Of a DNA stretch of 33,008 nt, positions 22,894-32,101 are shown piece by piece. The stretch comes from an uncultured Collinsella sp. (GTDB lineage: Bacteria > Actinomycetota > Coriobacteriia > Coriobacteriales > Coriobacteriaceae): the NCBI GenBank assembly GCA_902496775.1, contig CABVCF010000009.1:1-33008 (forward strand). The letters run 5' to 3'. The position numbers and the translations under genes are program-made. The first letter of the stretch is position 1. Each line of letters opens with the position of its first letter. The notes beneath the pieces are model-generated. The model was not told the DNA's origin. It ran no database searches and was given only the letters and a program-made list of their open reading frames with translations.

Positions 22894-22899
22894 TTTATA
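22894..22899 (-). promoter_or_regulatory. Putative -10 box for the pgeF-pst operon
   Basis: On the minus strand TATAAA is preceded at 16-bp spacing by TTTAAG, a weak -35. It lies 52 bp before the pgeF start codon. A CTGTCATA word resembling half of the E. coli Pho box lies at 22903-22910 between them, but in the opposite orientation. Confidence 0.35.
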
Positions 22900-22995
22900 C
22901 GGCTGTCATACTTCTCTTAAAGGATACCTGCTGCGCTGGAGGCAATCGTAAAGGGAACGTAAGGAGATTGGAGGTTCTAGTTTACAAAGTCGAAA

Positions 22996-23028
22996 TAAAA
23001 AGGGCGCGCCCAATCGGACGCACCCCTT
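22996..23028 (-). terminator. ftsZ terminator
   Basis: Read on the minus strand, GGGTGCG pairs with CGCGCCC (one G/T wobble; positions 23001-23027) and is followed by TTTTTATTT. It lies 24 bp past the ftsZ stop. The gene pgeF therefore probably has its own promoter. The rest of the gap up to 22842 holds the promoter candidate described at 22894. Confidence 0.75.
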
Positions 23029-23051
23029 GCAAGTCGTTGAGAAAAAACGAA

Positions 23052-24206
23052 CTAGAAGCTACCGCGCTTCAGGAAGTCGGGAAGCTCGAACTGATCGTTG
23101 CCGAAGTTAGGAAGCTCGGTGCCACCGACGTTGCGGGTCGGAGCGGCCTGAGCCGGGCTGGTGGCCGGAGCGGTGCGCTGCGGCTCAGCGGAGGCAGCGG
23201 CCTTGCTCTGAGACTGCTGAGCGGCAAAGAGCTCGTCCTGACGGTTGACGTTGGAGTCGGAGAAGCCCGTAGCGATGACGGTGATACGCACCTGATCGCC
23301 CAGGGACTCGTCAACAACGGTACCGAAGATGATGTTGGCCTCGGGGTCGACGGCGTTGGCGACAACGTCGGCGGCATCGCTGATCTCCTGGATGCCCAGG
23401 TCCTTGGAACCGGCGATGGAGAGCAGCACGCGCGTGGCACCATCGATGGAGCTCTCGAGCAGCGGGCTGGAGATGGCCTGCTGGGCAGCGTCGACGGCAC
23501 GGGTATCCCCAGAAGAGGTACCGATACCCATCATGGCGGTACCGGCCTGCTTCATGATGGTCTTAACATCGGCGAAGTCCAGGTTGATGATACCGGGGAC
23601 GGTGATGAGGTCGGTGATGCCCTGGGTGCCCTGGGAAAGGACGCCATCGGCAATCGCGAAGGCCTCGAGCATGGTGGTCTTCTTCTCGGCGATGTCGAGC
23701 AGCTTATCGTTAGGGATGACGATCATGGTGTCGACGCAATCGGAGAGGGTCTTAATGCCCTCCTCGGCGCTCTTCTTGCGCTTGCGGCCCTCGAAGGTGA
23801 AGGGCTTGGTCACGACGGCGACGGTCAGCGCACCGACCTCGTTCATCGCGATATCGGCAACGATGGGAGCAGCGCCGGTACCGGTGCCACCGCCCTCGCC
23901 GCAGGTGATGAACACCATGTCGGCGCCAGCGAGCGCCTCGGCAATGTCGTCGCGGGACTCATCGGCAGCCTTGCGGCCAACCTCGGGGTTGGCGCCGGCG
24001 CCCAGGCCGCGGGTAAGGTCGGTGCCGATGTGCACCTTGATATCGGCATCAGAGATCGCGAGTGCCTGAGCATCGGTGTTGATGGCAACAAACTCGACGC
24101 CGCGGATGCCCTCTTCGATCATTCGATTGACCGCGTTGGTACCGCCGCCGCCGACGCCGACCACCTTAATGACGGCAAGGTAGTTGTTGATCTCTGTCTC
24201 GTGCAT
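23052..24206 (-). CDS. ftsZ: Cell division protein FtsZ
   Basis: A 384-aa tubulin-like GTPase that forms the Z ring. The nucleotide site shows GVGGGGTNAVNRM (17-29), AINTDAQAL (41-49) and tubulin signature GGGTGTG (105-111). T7-loop catalytic residues are in NLDFADV (Asp210, Asp213). A ~55-residue Ala/Gln/Ser/Pro-rich linker follows, then the conserved tail ELPDFLKRGSF, the docking site for SepF. The ATG at 24206 follows GGAGG with good spacing; the longer frame to 24236 has no ribosome site. It ends with the terminator at 22996-23028 and has a 199-bp upstream gap, so it likely has its own promoter(s). Confidence 0.98.
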   Translation of the reverse strand: MHETEINNYLAVIKVVGVGGGGTNAVNRMIEEGIRGVEFVAINTDAQALAISDADIKVHIGTDLTRGLGAGANPEVGRKAADESRDDIAEALAGADMVFITCGEGGGTGTGAAPIVADIAMNEVGALTVAVVTKPFTFEGRKRKKSAEEGIKTLSDCVDTMIVIPNDKLLDIAEKKTTMLEAFAIADGVLSQGTQGITDLITVPGIINLDFADVKTIMKQAGTAMMGIGTSSGDTRAVDAAQQAISSPLLESSIDGATRVLLSIAGSKDLGIQEISDAADVVANAVDPEANIIFGTVVDESLGDQVRITVIATGFSDSNVNRQDELFAAQQSQSKAAASAEPQRTAPATSPAQAAPTRNVGGTELPNFGNDQFELPDFLKRGSF

Positions 24207-24405
24207 GTCGGTCCTCCGAACAAAGGTTATAGCCATAGCATGGGTCGACCCCTGCGCACATTAACCTTCAGGTTGAAAGTAAATGCAAAGGTAAACCGTA
24301 TTATGTTTGCACATTATGAACGTATCAGTCAAATAATTGACCGTGAAAACCAAACAAACCAGATAAACGGCGTGGTATGGCCCCTCAACAAAGCATCAAC
24401 CAGCG
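24207..24405 (-). promoter_or_regulatory. AT-rich upstream region of ftsZ
   Basis: This 199-bp gap between ftsQ and ftsZ is clearly AT-richer than its surroundings and has no gene. Minus-strand candidates are TTGCAT with GTTAAT at 17-bp spacing, and a TAATAC about 95 bp before the start. An imperfect AACCT/AGGTT palindrome lies at 24264-24275. None is good enough to name as the promoter. It probably carries one or more ftsZ promoters. Confidence 0.4.
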
Positions 24406-25662
24406 CTACGAGGTCGGAGCGTTCCTAAATGTATAGTTACCCGGAGAGCGCACATTGATATACGTTACGCCCTCTACCTGCGAAAGCAGCTTGGTGACTA
24501 CGCGCTCCTTCTTGACGATATCGTTCGAATCGCCCAGCGACACCTCAATGCCGTTATTGAGGTTTGCCGAGATGGCTTCGACCGAAGGCGTGGAAATATC
24601 CTTGACTTGTCCCAAGAACTCGCTCGAAAAACCACGCACATAATCCAAGCCAGCCTTAACGGCCTTGGAGCTCACCGCCTGGCCGGAAACCGGAGCGACA
24701 TCCGCCGAGACATCAGTCAACAACACCGCGCCATAGTGCTTAGCGAGCGCCAGCGCGGCATCAATGCCGGTCAGGGTATTTGAGCCCTGCCCCGTCGTGA
24801 TGACGTTGCCCTGGTCATCCACTTCGACCGACGTAGACAGCGGGGCGATCCAGGTGTCATCATCCCCGATGGCCCAGGCAAGGTCATCGGAGCTGATATA
24901 GGCAATTGCGATGACCTTGCGCTCCATAGGCGTAATGATGAGCGTATGCGGGAACTGACGCTGGACATCCACGCCCGAGACCCACGGGTTCTGCTTGAGG
25001 TCCTCGGTAATCTGGTCGGGATCGACGTTAAAAAGCGACGTTCCCTCGGGCAAATCGATCAGCTGGATAGCATCGTGCTTCGTCACATGCTCGCTGCCTT
25101 GAATCTGAATATCAGTGGCGGTAAACAATCCAGAGTTGATCACCACGACGGCAACGACGACGAGTACGGCCAAGACGGCCAAAACGCCGCCCACGATTTT
25201 GCCTTTGCCTGTAACGACAGAAGCGGCGTCTGATGTTTTATTTGCCATCGCCCTAAGTGAAGACAACGGGTTGACGCCTTTTTTACCCGAAGGCTTCTTG
25301 GCGGTAGCCGGCACCGATGTCAGCGAGCGCGGTTTCGATGCGCCCAGCGTGCGACCCGGACGCGCCGCCTTAGCTCCCGTCGAGGGCTTAGGAGTTGCCA
25401 TGGGACGGGCAGGCTTGGCGCCCATAACAGGCTTTGACGTCACCGAGGGACGCGAGGACTTTTTTGCGGCCGAACGATTACCGAGCTGCGAGCCGACGAC
25501 CGGACGCCCGGCCTGTCGTGCATGCCCGACAGACTTAGAGTGCGCGACGGTATTGCGTTGAGGTTTGGCAGGCGCGCCGGAACGCCCTCCGGCGCGGCGG
25601 AAGGTGGGTTTCGATGCTCTAGAAGCCGAGGAATTTAACTTCCGGTCTGAGCTCGATGCCAT
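24406..25662 (-). CDS. ftsQ: Cell division protein FtsQ/DivIB with long basic cytoplasmic tail
   Basis: A 418-aa bitopic divisome protein. A very long N-terminal cytoplasmic part (1-155) is rich in Lys, Arg, Ser, Pro and Ala with repeated KPxxxAKxxRP-like words. One membrane helix spans ~156-176 (VGGVLAVLAVLVVVAVVVI). The POTRA domain (181-250: ATDIQIQGSEHVTKHDAIQLI..LPHTLIITPMERKV-like) is followed by the FtsQ beta domain to the C-terminus. The start at 25662 has GGGAGG directly upstream and overlaps the end of murB by 44 bp, so the two are coupled. Usual FtsQ/DivIB proteins are 250-300 aa, so the tail is about 100 residues longer than common. Confidence 0.92.
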   Translation of the reverse strand: MASSSDRKLNSSASRASKPTFRRAGGRSGAPAKPQRNTVAHSKSVGHARQAGRPVVGSQLGNRSAAKKSSRPSVTSKPVMGAKPARPMATPKPSTGAKAARPGRTLGASKPRSLTSVPATAKKPSGKKGVNPLSSLRAMANKTSDAASVVTGKGKIVGGVLAVLAVLVVVAVVVINSGLFTATDIQIQGSEHVTKHDAIQLIDLPEGTSLFNVDPDQITEDLKQNPWVSGVDVQRQFPHTLIITPMERKVIAIAYISSDDLAWAIGDDDTWIAPLSTSVEVDDQGNVITTGQGSNTLTGIDAALALAKHYGAVLLTDVSADVAPVSGQAVSSKAVKAGLDYVRGFSSEFLGQVKDISTPSVEAISANLNNGIEVSLGDSNDIVKKERVVTKLLSQVEGVTYINVRSPGNYTFRNAPTS

Positions 25663-26530
25663 ACGCCTCCCTCACCTTTCCGTGCACATGTCTGATAACC
25701 GCGGCAACGTCATCGGCCGAGGCAGTTCCGTTATTAACGATAAAATTAGCGTGAACGGGCGAAACTTCCGCGCCGCCAATCGAAAAACCCTTTAATCCAC
25801 AATCCTCGATAAGCTTGCCCACACTCGCATCGGGCGGGTTGCGAAAGACCGACCCGCAGGATGCGCGACCCATGGGCTGCGTACGCTTGCGCCTCGTCAG
25901 GTACCGTTCCATGCGCTCGCGAATGTCGGCCTTGGGCGCCGGTTTAAGCTTGAGCACGCACTCGAGGATGATCTCATTGCGGGGAAGGCTACATTCGCGG
26001 TAGCCCCAAGTGATCTCGGACCCCGCATAATGCTTGATACCGGATGCCGGGTCAAACGTTACGACATCCTCAACCAGCGAGCCAATCCACTCGGTCCGTG
26101 TGCCGGCATTCATAGATATCGCGCCGCCAACCGAGCCAGGGATGCCAACGGCAAACTCAAGGCCCGAGAGGCTACGCGACAGGGCATCGTTGACCAGGCG
26201 CGCAAACATCACGCCCGCACCGACCGTCAGCGTACAACCGTCATCGGCAACAACCGTGCGCTGAAACTCACGTCCGAGCGAAATGACGGCACCGCGATAA
26301 CCGCCATCGGCAACCAGCAGATTGGAGCCCTTGCCGATGATGACCCACGGCACCTGCTCGCGATCGAGCACCGCCACGGCGCGGCGGAGGGCATGATAGC
26401 TATGGCACGTCACAAAGAGGTCGGCCTTGCCGCCGATACGATAGCTCGTATGACGCGCAAGGCGCTCGTCCTCGATCACATCCGTGTCGATCATGCCCGA
26501 GAGCGCCATGACGGCGTTAAACAGACCCAT
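25619..26530 (-). CDS. murB: UDP-N-acetylenolpyruvoylglucosamine reductase MurB
   Basis: A 303-aa FAD enzyme that reduces enolpyruvyl-UDP-GlcNAc to UDP-MurNAc with NADPH. Visible are HTSYRIGGKADLF (28-40), the FAD loop GKGSNLLVADGGYRGAVI (~62-79), GIPGSVGGAISMNAG (~130-144), RKRTQPMGRASCGSVFRNP with catalytic Ser, and SPVHANFIVNNGTASADDV with C-terminal Glu following. It belongs to the shorter class II form. The start at 26530 is 5 nt past the murC stop; ATG 26494 is possible but cuts off only a few residues. Its end overlaps ftsQ. Confidence 0.97.
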   Translation of the reverse strand: MGLFNAVMALSGMIDTDVIEDERLARHTSYRIGGKADLFVTCHSYHALRRAVAVLDREQVPWVIIGKGSNLLVADGGYRGAVISLGREFQRTVVADDGCTLTVGAGVMFARLVNDALSRSLSGLEFAVGIPGSVGGAISMNAGTRTEWIGSLVEDVVTFDPASGIKHYAGSEITWGYRECSLPRNEIILECVLKLKPAPKADIRERMERYLTRRKRTQPMGRASCGSVFRNPPDASVGKLIEDCGLKGFSIGGAEVSPVHANFIVNNGTASADDVAAVIRHVHGKVREAYGIELRPEVKFLGF

Positions 26531-26535
26531 TAGAC

Positions 26536-27954
26536 TTAAGCGTCTTTCTTGGCAGTCAGATACTCGATAAACTCGGGACCGACGGTCGTAACGTCACCGG
26601 CACCCATGGTGAGCAGCAGGTCGCCCTCGCCCACCATCTGCTCGAGCTCCTGATTGAGCTCAAGACGGCTGGAGCAATACACGACCTCCTTGCCAGGATG
26701 CTTGGCGCGCACGGTATCGGCGAGCATCTTAGAGGTGACACCCGGAATGGGCATCTCGCCAGCTGAGAACACATCAATCAGCAGCAGTTTATCGGCATTG
26801 GCAAATGCATCGGCAAAGTCGTCGCACAGGGCCTGCAGACGCGAATAGCGGTGCGGCTGGAACACGACGTCGACATGCTTGTAGCCCAGCGACGAAGCGG
26901 CAGCAAGCGTCGCCTTAATCTCGGTGGGGTGATGGCCGTAATCATCGACCACGGTGATGCCATCGATATCGCCCACGTGGGTAAAGCGACGGCGGACGCC
27001 CTCAAAGCTCGAGAGCGCCTTGGCGGCGGCGTCGATGTCAAGGCCCAGAACATGGGCGACGGTGAGCACCGCCGTGGCGTTGAGCATGTTGTGGCGACCG
27101 GGATTGCTCTTGATCTCCACGGCATGCTCAGTGCCGTCCTCAAAGCGAACGATAAAGTCACTCTGGATGCCCTTGACATCCGGGTGCATGCAGACGATGT
27201 CGTTGCTCTCGGCAAAGCCGTAGGAAAGCACGTGACGGCCCGTCGACTTGGCGAGCTCGACCAGATGCGGGTCCTCACCGCAGACGATGGCGGTGCCCTC
27301 CTCGCCCACCAGGCTCATGAATTTGGCGAAAGTTGCCTCGATCTCCTCGATACCCGAGTAGTGATCGAGGTGATCGGCCTCGACGTTGGTCACAATGACT
27401 ACGTTGGGGTTCAGGAACAGGAAGGAGCTGTCGGACTCGTCGGCCTCGGCGACAAAGTAGTCGCCCGAGCCGTTCTTGCCGTTCGTGTCATAGCCCTCGA
27501 CGATGCCACCGATCAGGAAGCTCGGATCCAGACCCATGCGGTCGAGCATGGTGGCGCACATCGAAGACGTGGTGGTCTTGCCATGCGTGCCGGCAACAGC
27601 GACAGTGGTGTAGCCGTGGCCCAAAGCAGAGAGCATCTTGGCACGGGGCCACACGGGAATACCAAGCTCGCGAGCGCGCACGAGTTCAGGGTTGGACTCC
27701 GGAATAGCGGTGGAGACAACAACCACGTCGGGCTTGACCTCGTCGATCGTGGCGGCCTCATGGCCCACATGCACCTTCACACCAGCGCGGGTAAGCTGGC
27801 GGATATAACGTGACGTCTTAAGGTCGGAGCCGGTAACGGCATAACCGCGCTCGTGCAGAACGAGGGCGATGCCGCTCATGCCGGCGCCGCCGATACCGAT
27901 AAAGTGGGCGCTCTTAAACTCGGGCGCGGAGGTTGCAGTCTGGGAATCAGCCAT
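26536..27954 (-). CDS. murC: UDP-N-acetylmuramate--L-alanine ligase MurC
   Basis: A 472-aa cytoplasmic ATP-dependent ligase that adds L-Ala to UDP-MurNAc. The N-terminal Rossmann domain has FIGIGGAGMSGIALVL (~19-34), the ATP loop GTHGKTTTSSM (~120), the central domain NVEADHLDHY and the carbamylated-Lys region, and the C-terminal VVDDYGHHPTEI with RYSRL. ATG 27954 is preferred: AAGGAG is 11 nt upstream, while GTG 27981 has no ribosome site. It lies 97 bp after murG and 5 nt before murB. Confidence 0.97.
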   Translation of the reverse strand: MADSQTATSAPEFKSAHFIGIGGAGMSGIALVLHERGYAVTGSDLKTSRYIRQLTRAGVKVHVGHEAATIDEVKPDVVVVSTAIPESNPELVRARELGIPVWPRAKMLSALGHGYTTVAVAGTHGKTTTSSMCATMLDRMGLDPSFLIGGIVEGYDTNGKNGSGDYFVAEADESDSSFLFLNPNVVIVTNVEADHLDHYSGIEEIEATFAKFMSLVGEEGTAIVCGEDPHLVELAKSTGRHVLSYGFAESNDIVCMHPDVKGIQSDFIVRFEDGTEHAVEIKSNPGRHNMLNATAVLTVAHVLGLDIDAAAKALSSFEGVRRRFTHVGDIDGITVVDDYGHHPTEIKATLAAASSLGYKHVDVVFQPHRYSRLQALCDDFADAFANADKLLLIDVFSAGEMPIPGVTSKMLADTVRAKHPGKEVVYCSSRLELNQELEQMVGEGDLLLTMGAGDVTTVGPEFIEYLTAKKDA

Positions 27955-28051
27955 GTGCTCGTGTACTCCTTGCGTAAACACTGCCTGTAACCCGTTAACT
28001 GTACCGCACCTACCGCATCAGCGCGAGGGCGACCGACGATATCCCGTCTAA

Positions 28052-29167
28052 CTAACGCAAACCCTCTACCGCATCCGCCAGAAGAGCGGCGGCCCTATCC
28101 TGAGCCAGACCACGCGCCGCCTGACGCATGGCGTCGCGCGCCGCCGCGTCATCGACCAGGTGCAGCAGTTCATCGGCAAAGGCAGAACCGTCGATATCGG
28201 CATCGGCGCAGAGCACGCCGGCCCCGGCGTCGACCAGATAACGGGCATTGGTGGTTTGGTGGTCGGCCGTCGCATGCGGGTACGGCACGAGCATCGAGGG
28301 CACGGCGAGTGCAGCGATCTCGGCCACGCTCGATGCGCCCGAACGCGAGAGCACCAAATCGGCAGCAGCCAGCATATCGCCCATGTTGTCGATGTAAGGC
28401 TGGACGCGGTAACGCTTCGCCTCCTCGGGCGTCAGCGCCAAAGCGCGCTCGGTCTCCTCAAAGCCGTCGGCACCCGTCGAATGCAACACATAGAGGTTCT
28501 TGCGCGAAAGCAGCTCGTTTTTGAGCGAAACCACGCGCTCGTTGAGGTGCTGGGCGCCAAGTGAACCGCCAAAGACGAGCAGCAGCGTAGCGTCCTCGGG
28601 AACGCCAAGTGCCTTGCGGCCGCGAGCGCGATCGCCCTCGATCACCGAGCGACGTACGGGGTTGCCGGTCATGAGCACGTGGTCAGGGTCACCTTCGCGC
28701 TCAAAGACCGAACGCGCTGCCGGCACCGAGATGCACACGCGGGCGGCGTGGGAGTTCATCATCTTGTTGGCCAGGCCCGGAACAGAGTTCTGCTCATGCA
28801 GCAGATACGGAACGCCCGCGCCCTTGCACCACCCCAGCAGCGGAACCTCGACATAGGCACCAAAACCAATGGCGGCATCGGGCTTGCCGACCTTTGAGAA
28901 ATGACTGGAGAGCGCACGCTTGGCCTTGTTGACACGCCACAGCGAGGTCAGCGCCGTCCAAGGACGGGAGCGGTCGAAGCCCGTGACCGTAATGGGCACA
29001 AAATCAAACCCAGCCTCGGGGACCAGACGACCCTCGAGCTTGCGCGACTGGCCCACGAACACAACGTGGTGGCCACGGTCACGCAGCTCTTCGGCCAAGG
29101 CGAGCGCGGGGTTGATGTGTCCTGCCGTGCCGCCGGCTGCAATAGCAACGGTCATTTTATCGGTCAT
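28052..29167 (-). CDS. murG: UDP-GlcNAc:lipid I transferase MurG
   Basis: A 371-aa GT-B glycosyltransferase at the inner membrane face that makes lipid II from lipid I. Motifs are AAGGTAGHINPALALAEEL (8-26), the acceptor region GFGAYVEVPLLGW, HEQNSVPGLANK (~125), LVFGGSLGAQHLN, and the donor site SRSGASSVAEIAALAVPSMLVPYPHATADHQTTNA. ATG 29167 has AAGGGACTACC before it. It overlaps the ftsW stop by 11 nt, so it is coupled to ftsW; ATG 29155 is a possible alternative. Confidence 0.97.
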   Translation of the reverse strand: MTDKMTVAIAAGGTAGHINPALALAEELRDRGHHVVFVGQSRKLEGRLVPEAGFDFVPITVTGFDRSRPWTALTSLWRVNKAKRALSSHFSKVGKPDAAIGFGAYVEVPLLGWCKGAGVPYLLHEQNSVPGLANKMMNSHAARVCISVPAARSVFEREGDPDHVLMTGNPVRRSVIEGDRARGRKALGVPEDATLLLVFGGSLGAQHLNERVVSLKNELLSRKNLYVLHSTGADGFEETERALALTPEEAKRYRVQPYIDNMGDMLAAADLVLSRSGASSVAEIAALAVPSMLVPYPHATADHQTTNARYLVDAGAGVLCADADIDGSAFADELLHLVDDAAARDAMRQAARGLAQDRAAALLADAVEGLR

Positions 29168-30677
29168 GGTAGTCCCTTCGTACACGCGGTCCCTGGTCGT
29201 CGGTGCGCAGACGCGCCGACGGGTCCGAGTTCAAATCGATTCGATTATATCCGCCGCCCGCGTTGCGAGGGCTGGGGCGCTGTGGACGACCTTGCGGAGC
29301 CGTTCGCGGACGTGAACGAGCTGCCGACTCGGATGCAGAGCCATCCAGAACGGTAAAGCCGCTACGCGAAGGTCGTTCACCGCGCACGTGGGGCACGCCG
29401 GCGGTACTCTCATCCATAACGGCAAAGCTCTCACGGCGGCGGTCATACTCATCGCGACGGGCGCTCTCGTACGAAACGCGCAGGATCAACCCGGCAAGCA
29501 TGAGCGACACAATAATCGACGAACCGCCGTAGCTAATAAACGGCAACGGTTTGCCCGTCATGGGAAACACGTTGAGGATGCCCAGCGCGTTAATCAAAAA
29601 CTGCACCGCGAGAATGACCGCGGAGCCAGACGCCATGAGCGCGCCCCGGCGATCGGTCGCCTGCTCGGCAATGCGAAACGCCGAGTAGATCAGCATCGCA
29701 AACACCAAGAAGAACAGCACGGTTCCGACAAAACCGACTTCCTCGCCAATGATGGCCAGGATGTAGTCATTGTGCGCCTCGGGCAGATACGAGTACTTCA
29801 TGGTTGAGTTGCCGATGCCGCGGCCGAACAGACCGCCCGAGGCAAAGGCCATGATGGCAAGCGTGGCCTGATAGCCGTCACCATACTCGTCGGCCCAAGG
29901 GTTCAAGGCAACCTGAATACGCACCATACGGTACGGCTCTGCGACAAGCGCAATCACGATCACGAGAATGCCGAAGATTAGCACGCCGATGATAAATCTG
30001 GGGTCGAGACCCGCAAACAACGCCATGCACATGAGGGTCAACAGGATGATCAGGACAGTACCGAAATCGGGCTGGATAAAGATCAGAAAGAGCGAAATGC
30101 CCAGGTAGATGCCCATCTTGCGAAGGAATTCGTTGATGTTGCCACCGGGCGAAAAGAAGCGATCAAGCATGATGGCCGAATACGCAATGGCAAATGGCTT
30201 TAAAAACTCGGAAGGCTGGAACTGAATGCCGGCGATGTTGAGCCAGCGCGTGGCGCCACGGCTGCCGCTGCCCACCAAGAACACCAAAAACAGTAGCCCT
30301 ATCATGCCTATGAGGAAGATCCTGAGCACATCCTCCCCAAACCAGCTGTCCGGCAAAACGCGCACGATGGCAATCAGCGCCAGAACACCGACCACGGCAA
30401 ACGCGGCCTGTCGACCCAGAAAAAACGTCGCCGAGCCATTCTCGTGCAGCGCCTCGACCGAAGACGCCGAGTACACCATCAGCAGGCCAAAGCATACCAA
30501 GGTAAACAAGCAGGCCATGAATATCAAACGGGGGCGCATGATACGGGCGGGAACGCCGGCAATATAGCGTTCGCTAAACGACTGCCCGCCGCGGCTGGAA
30601 CGCGGTGCGGTGCGACGTGAGGAAGCACGGTCCGAGTCGGGCCTCCTCATACCTTGTCGGGGGCTCTCCTCTCTCAC
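29157..30677 (-). CDS. ftsW: Septal peptidoglycan glycosyltransferase FtsW (SEDS)
   Basis: A 506-aa SEDS family polymerase that builds septal glycan from lipid II. About ten membrane helices follow a ~45-residue basic N-terminal tail (RRTAPRSSRGG). SEDS marks are LMVYSASSVEA, QFQPSEFLKPFAIAY, the glutamate-bearing GEEVGFVGTVLFFLVFAMLIY, and SYGGSSIIVSLMLAGLILRVSYE. A ~100-residue Arg/Ser/Pro-rich cytoplasmic tail (to DRDYHDR) is unusual in length. It probably starts at GTG 30677, with AGGGG upstream, 8 nt after the murD stop; ATG 30650 is possible. It is followed by murG with overlap. Confidence 0.95.
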   Translation of the reverse strand: MREESPRQGMRRPDSDRASSRRTAPRSSRGGQSFSERYIAGVPARIMRPRLIFMACLFTLVCFGLLMVYSASSVEALHENGSATFFLGRQAAFAVVGVLALIAIVRVLPDSWFGEDVLRIFLIGMIGLLFLVFLVGSGSRGATRWLNIAGIQFQPSEFLKPFAIAYSAIMLDRFFSPGGNINEFLRKMGIYLGISLFLIFIQPDFGTVLIILLTLMCMALFAGLDPRFIIGVLIFGILVIVIALVAEPYRMVRIQVALNPWADEYGDGYQATLAIMAFASGGLFGRGIGNSTMKYSYLPEAHNDYILAIIGEEVGFVGTVLFFLVFAMLIYSAFRIAEQATDRRGALMASGSAVILAVQFLINALGILNVFPMTGKPLPFISYGGSSIIVSLMLAGLILRVSYESARRDEYDRRRESFAVMDESTAGVPHVRGERPSRSGFTVLDGSASESAARSRPRTAPQGRPQRPSPRNAGGGYNRIDLNSDPSARLRTDDQGPRVRRDYHDR

Positions 30678-30685
30678 CGCAACCC

Positions 30686-32092
30686 CTATTCCATTTGCGA
30701 TTTCGCTGTAGCGGCAAGCTGAGCCACGTAGTCCTTAAACACGCGGCCGCGCTCCTCATAGCCCGAGAACTCATCGAACGAAGAGCAGGCAGGAGAAAGT
30801 AAGATCACGTCACCACGGCTCGAAAGCGAACGGGCAACGTCCACGGCGTCGCGCAGGTCATCCGCCTGGGCGATATCCACATCGCCATCGACATCAGCCT
30901 CGTCCATAGCGGCGGTGAAGCGCTCGCGCGCATCGCCAAAGCAGACGACCGAGCGCACGTTGTCCATAACGACGCGTGCGAAGTCCGTGAGCGGCGTGCC
31001 CTTATCGTGGCCGCCGAGCAGCAAGATCACGTCGTCATCGGGAAATGCCGTCAGTGCCTTCTCGACCGCATCGGTGTTGGTCGCCTTGGAATCGTTGACG
31101 TAGCGCACGCCGTCAATCTCGCCACACGGCTCCACGCGGTGCTCGAGCGGCTGGAACGAGGCAAGACCGCGACAGACACCATCGACATCGGCACCGACCG
31201 CCAAGGCAGCCGTGGCAGCGCACAGGGCATTGATAACATTGTGATGGCCCGAGATCTTGAGCTCGGATGTAGCGATGAGCGGGGTCTCGACACCCTTCAG
31301 ACGCACGATCATCTTGCCATCGCGCACAAAGGCGGCATCCTCGCCCTCAGGCTCGTCAAAGGCAACCTTGCAGATGCGACGACCCGGCGTGTAGATGAAC
31401 TCATCGAACTCGTGAATGCCGGCGTCTTCGACGTCGACAACCGCCAGATCGTCATCGACCATATTGTCAAACAGTTTGATCTTGGCAAGCGCATAGTTCT
31501 TATGGCTCTTATGCCAGCCCAAGTGGTCGGGAGTGATGTTGAGCAGCACCGCCACGCGGGGGTGGAGCTCGGTTGTCGTAGCAATCTGATAGCTCGAGAG
31601 CTCAGCCACAAACCACTCATTGTGGGCTCGGCCGTCAATCTCGTTGACCGGCGGCTCGCCGATGTTGCCGACAGCAACGCTGGCCTCGCCGGCAGCCTTA
31701 AGCAGATAATCAGTCAGCGACGTGGTGGTCGTCTTGCCGTTGGTGCCCGTGATGGCAATCCAGTTATCGGGCGACAGGCGATAGGCAAACTCGGGCTCAC
31801 CCATAATCTGGGCGGCATGCTCGCGCCCGGCCTTAAAGAAGCCCGAGAACTCCGAGATGCCCGGGCACGTCACGCATACGTCATAGGCGCCCTCGACCTG
31901 TTCGGTCCCATAGACAAACGACGCACCAGCAGCCTCGAGCGCACGCGTGGCGTCATTGGGCTCAGAGGTGCCGCCGCCATACACGGTAACGGCGCTTACG
32001 CGCTCGGGATGTGCCAGCGCCCAGCGGGCGACATCGAGACCGGATTTGCCCTGACCCAAAACGAGCAGGCTAAAGACATCAGCAAGAGGCAT
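30686..32092 (-). CDS. murD: UDP-N-acetylmuramoylalanine--D-glutamate ligase MurD
   Basis: A 468-aa cytoplasmic Mur ligase that adds D-Glu to UDP-MurNAc-L-Ala. The N-terminal dinucleotide-like domain has LVLGQGKSGLDVARWAL. ATP is bound at GTNGKTTTTSLTDYLLKA (~115-132). LNITPDHLGWHKSHKNYALAKIKLF carries the His and the region of the carbamylated Lys. YVNDSKATNTDAVEKAL and LLLGGHDKGTPLTDF form the C-terminal domain. Its last strands include CSSFDEFSGYEERGRVF, as in the family. The ATG at 32092 lies 9 bp past the mraY stop with a poor Shine-Dalgarno, suggesting coupled translation. Confidence 0.97.
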   Translation of the reverse strand: MPLADVFSLLVLGQGKSGLDVARWALAHPERVSAVTVYGGGTSEPNDATRALEAAGASFVYGTEQVEGAYDVCVTCPGISEFSGFFKAGREHAAQIMGEPEFAYRLSPDNWIAITGTNGKTTTTSLTDYLLKAAGEASVAVGNIGEPPVNEIDGRAHNEWFVAELSSYQIATTTELHPRVAVLLNITPDHLGWHKSHKNYALAKIKLFDNMVDDDLAVVDVEDAGIHEFDEFIYTPGRRICKVAFDEPEGEDAAFVRDGKMIVRLKGVETPLIATSELKISGHHNVINALCAATAALAVGADVDGVCRGLASFQPLEHRVEPCGEIDGVRYVNDSKATNTDAVEKALTAFPDDDVILLLGGHDKGTPLTDFARVVMDNVRSVVCFGDARERFTAAMDEADVDGDVDIAQADDLRDAVDVARSLSSRGDVILLSPACSSFDEFSGYEERGRVFKDYVAQLAATAKSQME

Positions 32093-32101
32093 GAAAGACC
32101 A

